From an uncultured Oscillospiraceae bacterium (GTDB taxonomy: Bacteria; Bacillota; Clostridia; Oscillospirales; Acutalibacteraceae): a stretch of 64,000 nucleotides of DNA. Numbering within the stretch: position 1 is the first letter of the stretch; each line of letters begins with the position of its first letter. The stretch covers positions 128,690-192,689 of the forward strand of contig UQLR01000001.1 of assembly GCA_900541975.1 (NCBI GenBank). The letters run 5' to 3'. The notes beneath the pieces were generated by a model. The model had not been told where the DNA came from. It searched no databases and saw only the letters and a program-made list of their open reading frames with translations. This document shows, in pieces, positions 51,054 to 61,843 of the stretch. The translations under genes were made by a program, and so were the position numbers.

Positions 51054-52595
51054 CTATTCCCACTCGATTGTGGCTGGGGGTTTGGAGGTAATATCGTAGA
51101 CGATCCGGTTAATTCCTTTTACCTCATTGATGATTCTTCCTGAGGTTTTTGCAAGTACGTCATACGGAATCCTGGCCCAGTCGGCCGTCATAAAATCGTT
51201 GGTAGTAACGCCGCGCAACGCAATGGTGTAATCGTACGTCCTTCCATCCCCCATTACGCCTACGCTTTTTACATTGGTCAGTACGGCGAAATATTGGCCG
51301 ACAGTACGGTCCAACTTTGCAAGTGCAATTTCCTCGCGGAAAATAGCATCTGCATCCCTTAGAATCTCCAGTTTTTCTCTGGTAACCTCTCCCATTACGC
51401 GGATTGCAAGACCCGGCCCCGGAAAAGGCTGGCGCCAAACTAAAAATTCAGGAATAGAAAGCTCCAGCCCCGCTTTCCGGACTTCGTCCTTAAATAAATC
51501 GCGCAAAGGTTCCACAAGGCCGGTAAACCCCATATCTTTGGGAAGCCCCCCCACATTGTGGTGGCTTTTGATCACAGCTGCTTCCCCGACGCCGCTTTCC
51601 ACCACATCGGGATAAATTGTCCCCTGGCATAAATAGTCGACCCTGCCGATTTTCCTGGCTTCTTCTTCAAAAACGCGGATAAATTCTTCCCCGATGATTT
51701 TCCGCTTTTGCTCCGGGTCTGTAACTCCGGCAAGCTTGTTCAAAAAACGATCCTGTGCATTTACACGAATCAAATTCATATCAAACTGTTTTCTGAAGAC
51801 GGATTCCACCTCATCGCCTTCATTTTTACGCAGAAGACCGTGGTCAACAAAAATACAGGTCAAATTTTTGCCGATTGCCTTATGTACAAGCAACGCTGCA
51901 ACAGAGGAATCCACTCCGCCCGACAGACCACACAGAACTTTTTTATCCCCAATTTCTTCCTGGAGCTTTGCAACTGTTGTGGCAACAAAAGAAGACATTT
52001 TCCAGTCTCCGCTGCAACCGCACACATTATAAAGAAAATTATGCAGCATTTTACTGCCTTCCTGCGTATGGGAAACCTCCGGATGAAATTGCATGGCGCA
52101 CAGCTTTTTTTCACGGTTTTCCATGGCTGCAACCGGGCAGACCTCTGTTCTTGCCGTAATCACAAAGCCTTCCGGCGGTTGTGCAATATAATCCGTATGA
52201 CTCATCCAGCAAACGGAATTGGGTTTTACGTTTTCAAACAAAGGGCTGCAATTGTCGAAGGAAACATTGGTGTTGCCATATTCTTTTACCTGTGAGCTTT
52301 CCACTGTACCGCCCAAGGCATGCGCCATCATCTGCGCGCCGTAGCATATTCCCAAAACCGGTATACCGCAGTGAAACAGCGCAGGATCGCACTTTGGTGC
52401 GTCCTTTGCATATACGCTGTTGGGCCCGCCGGTAAAAATAATCCCTTTATACCCTGCTTTTTGGATTTCTTCCACCGTTGTTTTATAAGATTTTATTTCA
52501 CAGTAAACATTGTGCTCGCGCACGCGTCTGGCAATCAGCTGGCTGTACTGCCCGCCGAAATCCATAACAAGAATTGCTTGACCTTTTATATGCAT
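51054..52595 (-). CDS. guaA: GMP synthase (glutamine-hydrolysing)
   Basis: 513 residues. Class I glutaminase domain with GGPNS, Cys84 in GICYGAQ and His/Glu in HPEVSHT; then the PP-loop GLSGGVDSS of the synthetase domain and the C-terminal dimer domain ending PPATIEWE. Makes GMP from XMP, glutamine and ATP. Last gene of the leftward purine cluster. Its final codons are the integration site of the mobile element and remain intact. Confidence 0.98.
   Translation of the reverse strand: MHIKGQAILVMDFGGQYSQLIARRVREHNVYCEIKSYKTTVEEIQKAGYKGIIFTGGPNSVYAKDAPKCDPALFHCGIPVLGICYGAQMMAHALGGTVESSQVKEYGNTNVSFDNCSPLFENVKPNSVCWMSHTDYIAQPPEGFVITARTEVCPVAAMENREKKLCAMQFHPEVSHTQEGSKMLHNFLYNVCGCSGDWKMSSFVATTVAKLQEEIGDKKVLCGLSGGVDSSVAALLVHKAIGKNLTCIFVDHGLLRKNEGDEVESVFRKQFDMNLIRVNAQDRFLNKLAGVTDPEQKRKIIGEEFIRVFEEEARKIGRVDYLCQGTIYPDVVESGVGEAAVIKSHHNVGGLPKDMGFTGLVEPLRDLFKDEVRKAGLELSIPEFLVWRQPFPGPGLAIRVMGEVTREKLEILRDADAIFREEIALAKLDRTVGQYFAVLTNVKSVGVMGDGRTYDYTIALRGVTTNDFMTADWARIPYDVLAKTSGRIINEVKGINRIVYDITSKPPATIEWE
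51056..51066. other. Attachment core, right junction in guaA
   Basis: ATTCCCACTCG; on the coding strand this is the Glu-Trp-Glu end of guaA. The same 11 bp occur at 38843-38853. Confidence 0.85.
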
Positions 52596-52627
52596 CTGCC
52601 CTACCGCCTATCCTCAAAGTTATCCGT

Positions 52628-53914
52628 TTATCTATAAATAATATTATCTCTTGCAGCACCATTTGAAACAATTGTAATGGGAACGCCGATTTCCCTTTCT
52701 GCAAATTCAATATACCTGCGACAGTTTTCCGGCAAATCTTCATATTTGCAGACCCCGCTTATATCGCATTTCCAGCCGGGCAAAACTTCCAAAACGGGCT
52801 TTGCCCTTTTGAGCTTTGTTGTACACGGAAAATAGTCGATCTTCTTTCCGTCCAGTTCATAGCCCACACAGACGGGGATGGCGTCTAAATAACCAAGAAC
52901 GTCGAGCACAGTTAAAGCAACCTGGGTCGCTCCCTGTACGCGGCAGCCATAGCGAGTAGCTACAAGGTCCAGCCAGCCCATTCTTCTGGGACGACCTGTC
53001 GTCACACCGTATTCGCCTCCGTCGCCGCCACGGCGACGGAGTTCTTCAGCCTCCTCGCCAAATATTTCGCTTACAAATTCACCCGCGCCAACTGCACTGG
53101 AATAAGCTTTTACAACGGTAATGACCTCTTTGATCTCATATGGCGGTACACCTGCGCCAACGGCGCCGTAACCTGCAATGGTGTTGGAAGACGTCACCAT
53201 TGGATAAATCCCGAAATCCGTGTCTTTCAATGCGCCAAGCTGCCCCTCCAGCAAAATATTCTTTCCATCCTTGACAGCGTGGTAAAGGTAGTCAAAGGTA
53301 TCTTTCACATAAGGTGCAAGCTGCCGCTTATATTCCATCAGTTTTTGAAAGATTTCTTCAACCGTAACCGGCTCTTTATGATACAGGTGCCGCAGCGTTG
53401 CGTTTTTAATTTCCAAAACGTTGGCAATTTTTTCTTTCAGGCTGTCCATATCATCGTACAGTTCGTTAACCTGAAAGCCAAGTTTCGCATATTTATCTGC
53501 ATAAAACGGCGCAATCCCGGATTTGGTAGAACCAAAGCTGCGCTCAGAAAGGCGTTCTTCCTCATAGCAGTCGAAAGCAACGTGATACGGCATGACAATT
53601 TGTGCCCGGTCGGACACAAAAACGCGCGGTGCAGGTACGCCTCTTTCTTTCAAAGATTGTATTTCTTTGATGAAATTTTCTACGCTTAAGGCAACGCCGT
53701 TGCCAATAATATTGGTAATATGGCTGTGAAAAACACCGGAAGGAAGCTGGTGCAGCGCGAATTTTCCATAATTATTTACAATGGTATGGCCGGCATTACT
53801 GCCGCCCTGGAAACGAATGACGATATCTGACTGTGCAGCAAGCACATCTGTAATTTTCCCTTTGCCCTCATCGCCCCAGTTCGCGCCGACAATTGCTTTT
53901 ACCATATGAAACAC
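52628..53914 (-). CDS. purA: Adenylosuccinate synthetase
   Basis: 428 residues, the normal length. GANWGDEGKGKITD is the phosphate loop with catalytic Asp, GGSNAGHTIV carries the His, and NTIAGYGAVGAGV and TTGRPRRMGWLD are conserved nucleotide sites. Converts IMP, aspartate and GTP to adenylosuccinate. 32 nt before guaA in the same direction; AGAGGTG precedes ATG. Confidence 0.97.
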   Translation of the reverse strand: MFHMVKAIVGANWGDEGKGKITDVLAAQSDIVIRFQGGSNAGHTIVNNYGKFALHQLPSGVFHSHITNIIGNGVALSVENFIKEIQSLKERGVPAPRVFVSDRAQIVMPYHVAFDCYEEERLSERSFGSTKSGIAPFYADKYAKLGFQVNELYDDMDSLKEKIANVLEIKNATLRHLYHKEPVTVEEIFQKLMEYKRQLAPYVKDTFDYLYHAVKDGKNILLEGQLGALKDTDFGIYPMVTSSNTIAGYGAVGAGVPPYEIKEVITVVKAYSSAVGAGEFVSEIFGEEAEELRRRGGDGGEYGVTTGRPRRMGWLDLVATRYGCRVQGATQVALTVLDVLGYLDAIPVCVGYELDGKKIDYFPCTTKLKRAKPVLEVLPGWKCDISGVCKYEDLPENCRRYIEFAEREIGVPITIVSNGAARDNIIYR

Positions 53915-54030
53915 CTCTTATATCAAAATTTGTCCGAATCTATCCATGCGCCAAATGAAAAGGTTGCAACGGCACACGCTAAAAAGCAGCATTCAAACAG
54001 ATCATAAGAATAGCAGAATAAAAGAATTTT

Positions 54031-54065
54031 TGCAAGGCAAACATCGCATTTGCCTTGCATTTTTT
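54031..54065. terminator. Hairpin between purB and purA
   Basis: 11-bp arms TGCAAGGCAAA (54031-54041) and TTTGCCTTGCA (54049-54059) with a T6 tract on the right side. Leftward it is followed by AAAAATTCTTTT, so it could attenuate rather than fully stop purB transcripts entering purA. Confidence 0.55.
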
Positions 54066-54070
54066 AAGAA

Positions 54071-55504
54071 TTATACCTGGATTTCCGTTTTCATCAGCTC
54101 CATATTTTCATAAGGGGCAAGCGCCTGCTTTACAGGGCCGTCCAAAAACTCCTGTGTTTGCTGCGGCGCTCTTCCAACATATTTTTCAGGCGATAAAATG
54201 GCCTGCAACTCCGTGAGTGTAACGCCAAACGCCGGATCTGCCGCAATTCTTTCAAGCAGGTCGTTTTCGCCGCCCTCCTCTTTGATTAGTCTGGAAGCCG
54301 CCATGGAATGAATACGAATCCGTTCATGCAGCGCCTGTCTGTCGGCACCACGTTTGACCGCGTCCATCATAATATTTTCTGTCGCCATAAACGGCAGTTC
54401 TTTTTTAAGCCGCTGCGCAATCACCTTTTGATATACGACCAGACCGTCTGCTATATTGGCATACAAATCCAGTATACCATCCACCGTCAAAAAGGCTTCC
54501 GCCACGCTGATGCGTTTGTTTGCAGAATCGTCCAGCGTTCTTTCGAACCACTGCGTAGCTGCCGTCATAGCAGGATTCAGTGCAGTTGCAAGCACATACC
54601 TTGCAAGCGAAGCAATTCGTTCGCTGCGCATGGGATTGCGTTTATATGCCATGGCAGAGGAACCAATCTGATTTTTTTCAAAGGGCTCTTCCACCTCTTT
54701 TAAATGCTGCAAAAGGCGAATGTCATTGGAGAATTTTGCTGCGCTTTGCGCAATGCCGCTTAAAACAGAAAGAATTTGATAATCGAGCTTTCTGGAATAA
54801 GTTTGTCCAGACACAGCAAAACAACCGCTGTATCCCATTTTTTCTGCTATTTTTGCATCCAGAGCCTTGACTTTGTCATGGTCGCCCTCAAAGAGCTCCA
54901 AAAAGCTTGCCTGCGTTCCGGTGGTTCCTTTCGACCCTAAAAGCTTCATCCTGGAAAGGCGGTACTCTACGTCTTCCAAATCCATTAGAAGATCCTGTAT
55001 CCAAAGCGTTGCGCGCTTTCCTACTGTTGTGGGCTGCGCCGGCTGAAAATGCGTAAACGCAAGCGTGGGAAGCGCTTTATATTTGTCTGCAAAAACGGAA
55101 AGCTCCCTGATGACCGTTACAAGCTTGTCCCTGATCAGTTTGAGCGCCTGCGTCATAATAATAATATCTGTATTATCTCCTACATAACAGGACGTAGCGC
55201 CAAGATGGATAATCCCTTTGGCATGCGGGCATTGTTCTCCATACGCATAGACATGCGACATAACATCGTGCCGCACCAGCCTTTCCCGCGCCTGCGCCAC
55301 CTCGTAATTAATGTCGTCCTTATGCGCTTCAAGTTCATCAATCTGTTCCTGTGTAACAGGAAGGCCAAGCTCCATTTCGGCTTGGGCCAGTGCGATCCAT
55401 AACCTGCGCCAGGTGCGGAATTTCATATCGGGTGAAAAAAGGTATTTCATCTGCTTACCCGCATAACGTGCGGACAGCGGAGATTCATAAGTATCCTTTG
55501 CCAT
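54071..55504 (-). CDS. purB: Adenylosuccinate lyase
   Basis: 477 residues from ATG 55502-55504 (AAAGGAAT upstream). SPLSARYAGKQMKYLFSP opening, catalytic His in THFQPAQPTTVGKR and the flexible signature loop GSSAMAYKRNPMRSERI. Acts twice in purine synthesis (SAICAR and adenylosuccinate cleavage). Length fits the longer clostridial form. 53 nt after purF. Confidence 0.96.
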   Translation of the reverse strand: MAKDTYESPLSARYAGKQMKYLFSPDMKFRTWRRLWIALAQAEMELGLPVTQEQIDELEAHKDDINYEVAQARERLVRHDVMSHVYAYGEQCPHAKGIIHLGATSCYVGDNTDIIIMTQALKLIRDKLVTVIRELSVFADKYKALPTLAFTHFQPAQPTTVGKRATLWIQDLLMDLEDVEYRLSRMKLLGSKGTTGTQASFLELFEGDHDKVKALDAKIAEKMGYSGCFAVSGQTYSRKLDYQILSVLSGIAQSAAKFSNDIRLLQHLKEVEEPFEKNQIGSSAMAYKRNPMRSERIASLARYVLATALNPAMTAATQWFERTLDDSANKRISVAEAFLTVDGILDLYANIADGLVVYQKVIAQRLKKELPFMATENIMMDAVKRGADRQALHERIRIHSMAASRLIKEEGGENDLLERIAADPAFGVTLTELQAILSPEKYVGRAPQQTQEFLDGPVKQALAPYENMELMKTEIQV

Positions 55505-55557
55505 ATATTTGTTTATTCCTTTCTTTTCGCGTTGCTGCAAAGTTGCAGAAAAACCCA

Positions 55558-57006
55558 TCAGCACTGTTTAAGCTTTACGCCGCCGCGTTGCTTTCCCTTA
55601 AGCATTTTAATGGTTGTCTGCGCCGGATAATTTCCGGAAAAGCAGGCGTCACAAAAACCGGCATCTTTACAACCGAGCATTTCATGTAGAGATTCCAACG
55701 GCAAAAAGCCGATGGAATCCGCCCCGCTGAGCCTGCCGATTTCTTCAATTGTATGGTTGCAGGCAATCAACTCCTCTTTCGAGGGGATATCTGTCCCATA
55801 ATAGCACGGCCACAAGAAAGGCGGAGAACTGATGCGCAAATGCACCTCTTTGGCGCCTGCATCCTTAAGCATTCTTACAATGCGGTCGCAGGTGGTTCCC
55901 CTTACAATACTGTCGTCCAGCATGACCACACGTTTGCCGCGCACTGAATCACACAGCGGGTTGAGCTTGATCCGCACACTTTTGGCGCGCTCGGACTGGC
56001 TGGGTTTGATAAAGGTCCTGCCAATATAATTGTTTTTTACAATCCCCTTTTCATAGGGGATGCCCGATTCTTCACTGTAGCCGATCGCCGCATCGATGCC
56101 GGATTCCGGAACACCGATCACAAGGTCGGCTTCCACCGGGAAATTTCTGGCAAGAATTCTGCCGGCCTGCTTTCTGGTTTCATACACGGCAATACCATCT
56201 ATAACCGAGTCGGTACGCGCAAAGTAAATATATTCAAACACACACAGCGCTTTTTTCTTTCCGCAGTGGTCGCGGATAGAACGCACGCCCGTATGGTCCG
56301 CTACAACAATTTCTCCCGGCTCTATATCCCTTACAAAATCAGCACCCGCCGCATCAAGCGCACAGGTTTCGCTGGCAAAAACGACCGCGTCCCCTGCTTT
56401 CCCCATGCAAAGCGGGCGAAATCCGTATGGATCTCTTGCCGCAATCAGCTTTCTGGGGCTCATCACAAGCAGGGAGTATGCGCCGTTAATCTGACTAACC
56501 GTCCGCCGGACCGCTTCTTCAATACTGTGACAGTGAATGCGTTCCCTTGCGATAATATAAGCAATTACTTCGGAATCGATCGTCGTCTGAAAAATTGCGC
56601 CCCTGTGTTCCAGCTCCTGCCGGATTTCAACAGCGTTTGTCAGATTGCCGTTATGCGCAATTGCCAAAACGCCCTTAATATAGCGCATGACAAGCGGTTG
56701 TGAATTTTCACGCACACTGCCGCCAGCCGTTGAATAGCGAACATGGCCGACCGCCATTTGGCCTTCCATAGAATCAAGCACCTGGTTATGAAACACCTCT
56801 GTAACAAGACCCATATCTTTATGATAGCTGATCACGCCGCAATCGTTGACCGCAATTCCACAGCTCTCCTGCCCTCTGTGCTGCAGGGCAAGCAACCCGT
56901 TGTAAGCGGCATAAGCGGGCGCCAGGCTGCCGTCGCTATATATGCCAAAGACGCCGCATTCCTCATGCAGGCCTTCAGATGCAAAATGATCCAATGATAA
57001 ATCCAA
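55558..57006 (-). CDS. purF: Amidophosphoribosyltransferase
   Basis: About 482 residues. A TTG at 57004-57006 with GAGGTG upstream gives a 16-residue propeptide before the nucleophile Cys17 in EECGVFGI; the longer ATG frame at 57045 has no ribosome binding site. PRPP loop VVMLDDSIVRGTT. Cys-rich C-terminus GCKDAGFCDACFSGNYP matches the Bacillus-type [4Fe-4S] enzyme, whose cluster controls stability under oxygen. First committed step of purine synthesis. Confidence 0.96.
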   Translation of the reverse strand: MDLSLDHFASEGLHEECGVFGIYSDGSLAPAYAAYNGLLALQHRGQESCGIAVNDCGVISYHKDMGLVTEVFHNQVLDSMEGQMAVGHVRYSTAGGSVRENSQPLVMRYIKGVLAIAHNGNLTNAVEIRQELEHRGAIFQTTIDSEVIAYIIARERIHCHSIEEAVRRTVSQINGAYSLLVMSPRKLIAARDPYGFRPLCMGKAGDAVVFASETCALDAAGADFVRDIEPGEIVVADHTGVRSIRDHCGKKKALCVFEYIYFARTDSVIDGIAVYETRKQAGRILARNFPVEADLVIGVPESGIDAAIGYSEESGIPYEKGIVKNNYIGRTFIKPSQSERAKSVRIKLNPLCDSVRGKRVVMLDDSIVRGTTCDRIVRMLKDAGAKEVHLRISSPPFLWPCYYGTDIPSKEELIACNHTIEEIGRLSGADSIGFLPLESLHEMLGCKDAGFCDACFSGNYPAQTTIKMLKGKQRGGVKLKQC

Positions 57007-57057
57007 TCTGTTCACCTCAAACGCACAGATGCACCGTAAGTTCATCTGCTGTATCCA

Positions 57058-57762
57058 TCAAAGTCCTATTCTTTTCATAACTTCCGCATAGGCTTCTTCC
57101 ACACCGCCCATATCCCTGCGGAAACGGTCTTTGTCCAGTTTTTCCTGCGTATGAATATCCCAAAAACGACAAGTGTCCGGCGATATTTCATCAGCAAGTA
57201 AAATTTCTCCCTTAAATCTGCCAAATTCTAATTTAAAATCAATTAAATCAATATTTACGCTTTTAAAGAATTCACACATTACTTGGTTGACCTTCAACGC
57301 CATTTTGCTGATCTGCTCAACTTCTTCTCTGGTTGCAAGCTCCGCCGCAAGGATATGGTATTCGTTTACGATCGGGTCCCCAAGATCGTCGTCTTTATAG
57401 CAAAATTCCAAAACAGTCGTTTTCATCGGCGTGCCTTCCGGCAGGCCCAACCTTTTGGAAAGGCTGCCGGCGGCTTTGTTTCTTACAATGACCTCCAGCG
57501 GCACAATTTCAACTTTTTTCACAACGGTTTCCCTTTCATCAATCTCTTCAACAAAATGTGTTTTCACACCTTGTTGCTCAAGTTTTTTAAACATAAAGTT
57601 GGACATTCTGTTATTCACAACGCCTTTTCCAACGATTGTACCCTTCTTTTGCCCGTTAAAAGCGGTTGCATCGTCTTTATAGGAAACAATGCAAAGATCC
57701 GGGTCTTCCGTTGCAAAAACCTTTTTGGCCTTGCCTTCATAAATTAATTTTGTCTTCTCCAT
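57058..57762 (-). CDS. purC: Phosphoribosylaminoimidazole-succinocarboxamide synthase
   Basis: 234 residues from ATG 57760-57762 (GAAGGAGG upstream), normal for the family; a longer frame to 58035 runs through the promoter region and is not credible. [47 protein letters not shown] and [14 protein letters not shown] are the conserved blocks. First gene of the purine cluster; leftward promoter TTGCGT-N17-TATAAT precedes it. Confidence 0.97.
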   Translation of the reverse strand: MEKTKLIYEGKAKKVFATEDPDLCIVSYKDDATAFNGQKKGTIVGKGVVNNRMSNFMFKKLEQQGVKTHFVEEIDERETVVKKVEIVPLEVIVRNKAAGSLSKRLGLPEGTPMKTTVLEFCYKDDDLGDPIVNEYHILAAELATREEVEQISKMALKVNQVMCEFFKSVNIDLIDFKLEFGRFKGEILLADEISPDTCRFWDIHTQEKLDKDRFRRDMGGVEEAYAEVMKRIGL

Positions 57763-57951
57763 TGAAAATCCTCCTTCAAAATTTAAAAAACTTACAAATT
57801 TAAATGAAAAACCAAAATATATTATAAACCAACAAAAAAATATACGCAACAGGAAAAGCGCATGTTTTTCATTTTTATTGCCAAAGAATATACATCTCTT
57901 CTGCCTGTTAAAATTGTTGTGAATATTGTCTAAAGTTCTGCCCTTCATATT

Positions 57952-58004
57952 TTTTTGCAAGTTTTTATTTATTTCTTGCAAAAACAGGAAATTTGTGTTA
58001 GTAT
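57952..58004 (+). promoter_or_regulatory. gdhA promoter with inverted repeat
   Basis: TTGCAA (57976-57981), 17-nt spacer, TAGTAT (57999-58004). The perfect 10-bp inverted repeat TTTTTGCAAG (57952-57961) / CTTGCAAAAA (57975-57984) overlaps the -35 box and is a candidate operator. Confidence 0.6.
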
Positions 58005-58090
58005 GAGACTTAATCGGCAGAGGCCTGTTCAGCAAAACAGCTGCACTGCGTTTCTTCCGCGGATCTATTTGTCACTTTGAAAGAATTTAA

Positions 58091-59437
<1,347 letters not shown>

Positions 59438-59467
59438 CGCTGCTGCATAAAGCACCGTTCTTACTGG

Positions 59468-59503
59468 ATAAAAGCCGGCCGGTATAAAACCGCCGGCTTT
59501 TAT
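59468..59503 (+). terminator. Terminator of gdhA
   Basis: Perfect 12-bp arms ATAAAAGCCGGC (59468-59479) and GCCGGCTTTTAT (59492-59503). Confidence 0.85.
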
Positions 59504-59635
59504 GCCGTTGCGCCGCTGAAGCTTTTGTATTTGCCTGTGCAAAAGCCGCCTTTCTTTTGGCAGACTTTACACAACAGACTTTTTGACCGGTGGTTTCAAT
59601 TAATTTGAGAAAGCAATTTTACATGAAAAAGGGCT

Positions 59636-59663
59636 TGATTTTTTTGGGGAACCACGCTATAAT
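59636..59663 (+). promoter_or_regulatory. Promoter of tRNA-Leu
   Basis: TTGATT (59636-59641), 16-nt spacer, TATAAT (59658-59663), 9 nt before the tRNA. Confidence 0.75.
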
Positions 59664-59672
59664 AAATGCCAT

Positions 59673-59759
59673 GCCGGTGTGATGGAATTGGCAGACGTAG
59701 TGGACTCAAAATCCACCGGTGGCGACACCGTGCCGGTTCGAGTCCGGCCACCGGCACCA
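59673..59759 (+). tRNA. tRNA-Leu (anticodon CAA)
   Basis: 87 nt, with acceptor arms GCCGGTG and CACCGGC, discriminator A and encoded CCA. The anticodon stem GTGGA/TCCAC encloses loop CTCAAAA, anticodon CAA. The variable arm is long, as in leucine tRNAs, and the T arm has GTTCGAGTC. Reads UUG codons. Confidence 0.95.
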
Positions 59760-59784
59760 GCGGCAAGTTGCCGCTTCCAAGCCG

Positions 59785-59816
59785 CACACCTCACTTTGTG
59801 GGGTGTGTTTTCTTTT
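59785..59816 (+). terminator. Terminator after tRNA-Leu
   Basis: 10-bp stem CACACCTCAC / GTGGGGTGTG (one G.T pair), 3-nt loop, then TTTTCTTTT. Confidence 0.8.
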
Positions 59817-59861
59817 GCGCCTGCGCCGGAACAGGTATCTATTTTGTAACGTGGACCCACG

Positions 59862-59892
59862 TCGGAACGAGTTACGCTCGTTCCGATTTTTT
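59862..59892 (+). terminator. Second hairpin downstream of tRNA-Leu
   Basis: Perfect 10-bp arms TCGGAACGAG (59862-59871) and CTCGTTCCGA (59877-59886), followed by TTTTTTATGG. Confidence 0.65.
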
Positions 59893-59935
59893 ATGGAATA
59901 AAAAATCGGTCACCCGCTTCACGGTTCCTCCTTTT

Positions 59936-60016
59936 CCGCAAAAAATCACGCTGTGCCTACGCTGTTCGTTTGCAAGCGCGCTCACGACGCTTCGGCTTGC
60001 TAGCAATTTTTTGCGG
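59936..60016. repeat. Inverted-repeat-bounded noncoding block
   Basis: CCGCAAAAAAT (59936-59946) and ATTTTTTGCGG (60006-60016) bound a GC-rich 59-nt interior. The wider stretch 59817-60565 has no supported gene; short frames there lack good ribosome binding sites. It may be a dispersed repeat or a remnant next to the tRNA. Confidence 0.4.
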
Positions 60017-60565
60017 GTTAGTACTACGGTCATTTGCAGGTATCTTTTTTAGTGCAAACCCACGCGGAGAAACCTGTCGAAAATTGTTTTTCGGCAGTTC
60101 CGCATTACGCCTCAGAAATATCAACATGAAACGCCTCCAGTGAATTGGTTTACTCCCCATCCCATCGAAGCCTACTATACATTGAAAGAAGGTATAGCCC
60201 CAATGGAAACGGGGAAAGTGTCAAGAACTGTTACGGTTTCGGCAGTAGAACGCCCGGCGCAAAAGCTGATTTTTTTGAGGTACAACGCAACGGATTATTT
60301 TCTGCCTGTTTCCACGTCGTCGAGCTTCTTTTCTACAGGAGAGATTACGCTTGTTGCGCTGCCAACCTTTTTCGGTAAAGAGCACTTTGCGGGTATCTTT
60401 TTGATCAACGCTTCCCACGCTGTCGCAGACTTCGTATCGTTGCTGATGGTGTTTTCTTTTTCAAAGTAAACGCAGCCCGCTTTTGCCGGGCTCCGATCCC
60501 CAGAAAACTTTTACTGTTACGTTTATGTATGCTATAATCTAAAAAAAACAAGGGAGGTAACAGCA

Positions 60566-60952
60566 ATGATCACAGCGAAGATCTATGAGGATAAGAATAA
60601 CGATATGGTGGCGGTGATTCTTGAAGACGGGAAGTGTTCCAATTATATTCCCTGTCCTGAAATAACTGCACTTGAGGCGGACAGCTTTCTTGCGGAAGCT
60701 CAGTTAGGGTTTCCAGAGGCGCTTCCCTATGAATACGACATTCTGGTCGGGCTGACTATGAAGGAAGCGGCGGCTCGTGAGGAACAGGAAAGTACTCTTA
60801 TCGCTCAGGTGGACGATAAGAGTGTCACGATATATCCTCTGCGCATGAGCCAGGAGCATCAGGAATTCTTTCAAATAGAACTTGGGGATGACGTTTGGCA
60901 GGATCTGCTGGAACGTGCTTCCAGCAGCGACAGCGTGAAATTAGCGCTTTAA
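60566..60952 (+). CDS. Hypothetical acidic protein
   Basis: 128 residues, strongly acidic, no family recognised. Begins MITAKIYEDKNNDMVAVILEDGKCSNYIPCPEITALEADSF, with strand-like spacing, no signal peptide or membrane helix. A perfect GGGAGGT ribosome binding site and a strong terminator 80 nt downstream show it is a real single-gene unit. Confidence 0.7.
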   Translation: MITAKIYEDKNNDMVAVILEDGKCSNYIPCPEITALEADSFLAEAQLGFPEALPYEYDILVGLTMKEAAAREEQESTLIAQVDDKSVTIYPLRMSQEHQEFFQIELGDDVWQDLLERASSSDSVKLAL

Positions 60953-61030
60953 CAGCTGGGAGGCGGCAAACGCCAGGCAGCCAATATTACATAAAGCCGG
61001 AGCGGCATTTATTTTGCAATTGATCAAAGA

Positions 61031-61082
61031 CCGGAATTTGGAACGCAAAAATGAGGCGTTCCAAATTCCGGCCTCTTTTTTA
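61031..61082 (+). terminator. Terminator of hypothetical gene
   Basis: Perfect 16-bp arms (61031-61046 and 61056-61071), 9-nt loop, then CCTCTTTTTT. Confidence 0.92.
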
Positions 61083-61366
61083 TACTGCAAAAATGGCATT
61101 CAGACAATTTTCGCGTGTTTGTTCTTTTTTTGGTAGAACATGTAACGAATGTTTTAAGACCATACATAAGCATAACCTGACCGTAAAGCATGGCAAAAGT
61201 ATTTTGGGGTTCTCCGGGTGGAAAAATATGCAGCATGCAACATTAAAAAATTTTTGTTAAAATTTCTTTGGAAAAGTCTTCCTATAAGTTTGGGAATATA
61301 ACAAGATATTGGGCGCTATGCTCAAAAAATGCCTTCCCCTGCAATTGCGACCGTGCCTTACGGCCT

Positions 61367-61552
61367 TTATCCAGCCGGTTTTTTTGTATGGATCTTTTCG
61401 CTGCAAAGGGAACGCTGCGTAGAAATTGTCGCCAAAGTGTCTCCCAATTGTGTAAGCACAGCCGCTGCAAGAGCAAGGTTTGCATCAGATAACTGACAGG
61501 CGATAGAATTGGCGAGCGCCGTTACGCTCATGGTTAGTTCACATGCATTCAT
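61367..61552 (-). CDS. Small DUF6774-like protein
   Basis: 61 residues: MNACELTMSVTALANSIACQL, then ALAAAVLTQLGDTLATISTQR. The CELxxxVTALAN and QLGDTLATI motifs match small clostridial proteins of the DUF6774 type; function unknown. GGGGTGAT precedes ATG 61550-61552. Antisense to no other gene; the surrounding gap 61083-61843 otherwise holds only the hppA promoter. Confidence 0.65.
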   Translation of the reverse strand: MNACELTMSVTALANSIACQLSDANLALAAAVLTQLGDTLATISTQRSLCSEKIHTKKPAG

Positions 61553-61783
61553 TAAATCACCCCATATTCAGTGTATGCAGCATTTGCACATATGGCGCAG
61601 ATATTGAGGACATTCAGATTAGGCATGTCTTGTATGCAAATTTATTTGCAATTGTACGTTTTTTTGTCCGCTGCACAAGAAAAGCGATGTCCATTACGCA
61701 AACGCAAATTGTATGTGCATTCTACAAATTTCGTTATAACAACTAATTTTTTTTATCTTTTTAAATTTATTTTAAAAATTCTA

Positions 61784-61811
61784 TTGAAAAAAATGCGATT
61801 TGTGCTATGCT
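61784..61811 (+). promoter_or_regulatory. Promoter of hppA
   Basis: TTGAAA (61784-61789), 16-nt spacer, TATGCT (61806-61811), in an AT-rich stretch 30 nt before the ribosome binding site AAAGGAGG. Confidence 0.6.
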
Positions 61812-61843
61812 TAATTTAAAGTGTTACAAAGGAGGAATTCAAA

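Larger units (their letters stand above)
38843..51066. mobile_element. Integrative mobilizable element inserted at guaA 3' end
   Basis: 12.2 kb between two 11-bp cores. It carries its own tyrosine integrase and Xis-like gene next to the guaA end, MobC-like protein, RepA-like ATPase, MobV relaxase with a putative oriT, TnpV, and an XRE regulator. No type IV secretion genes are present, so transfer would need a helper element. Cargo is the restriction-modification operon with an ATPase. guaA stays intact because the core includes its last codons. AT-rich relative to the flanks. Confidence 0.85.

Noticed and set aside
38843..51066. Prophage
   Set aside because: No capsid, portal, terminase, tail or lysis genes; relaxase and MobC-like genes indicate a mobilizable element.
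38843..51066. Self-transmissible conjugative element
   Set aside because: No VirB4, VirD4 coupling protein or other type IV secretion genes between the att cores.
57763..58035. N-terminal extension of purC by 91 codons
   Set aside because: It covers the promoter region, has no ribosome binding site and is absent from PurC proteins of this size.
59596..59787. Leftward frame reading VAGLEPARCRHRWILS across the tRNA
   Set aside because: It is the antisense of tRNA-Leu, a well-known false protein; no ribosome binding site.
60140..60469. 109-codon rightward frame downstream of the tRNA
   Set aside because: No ribosome binding site, mixed composition and competing frames over the same stretch; no family resemblance.
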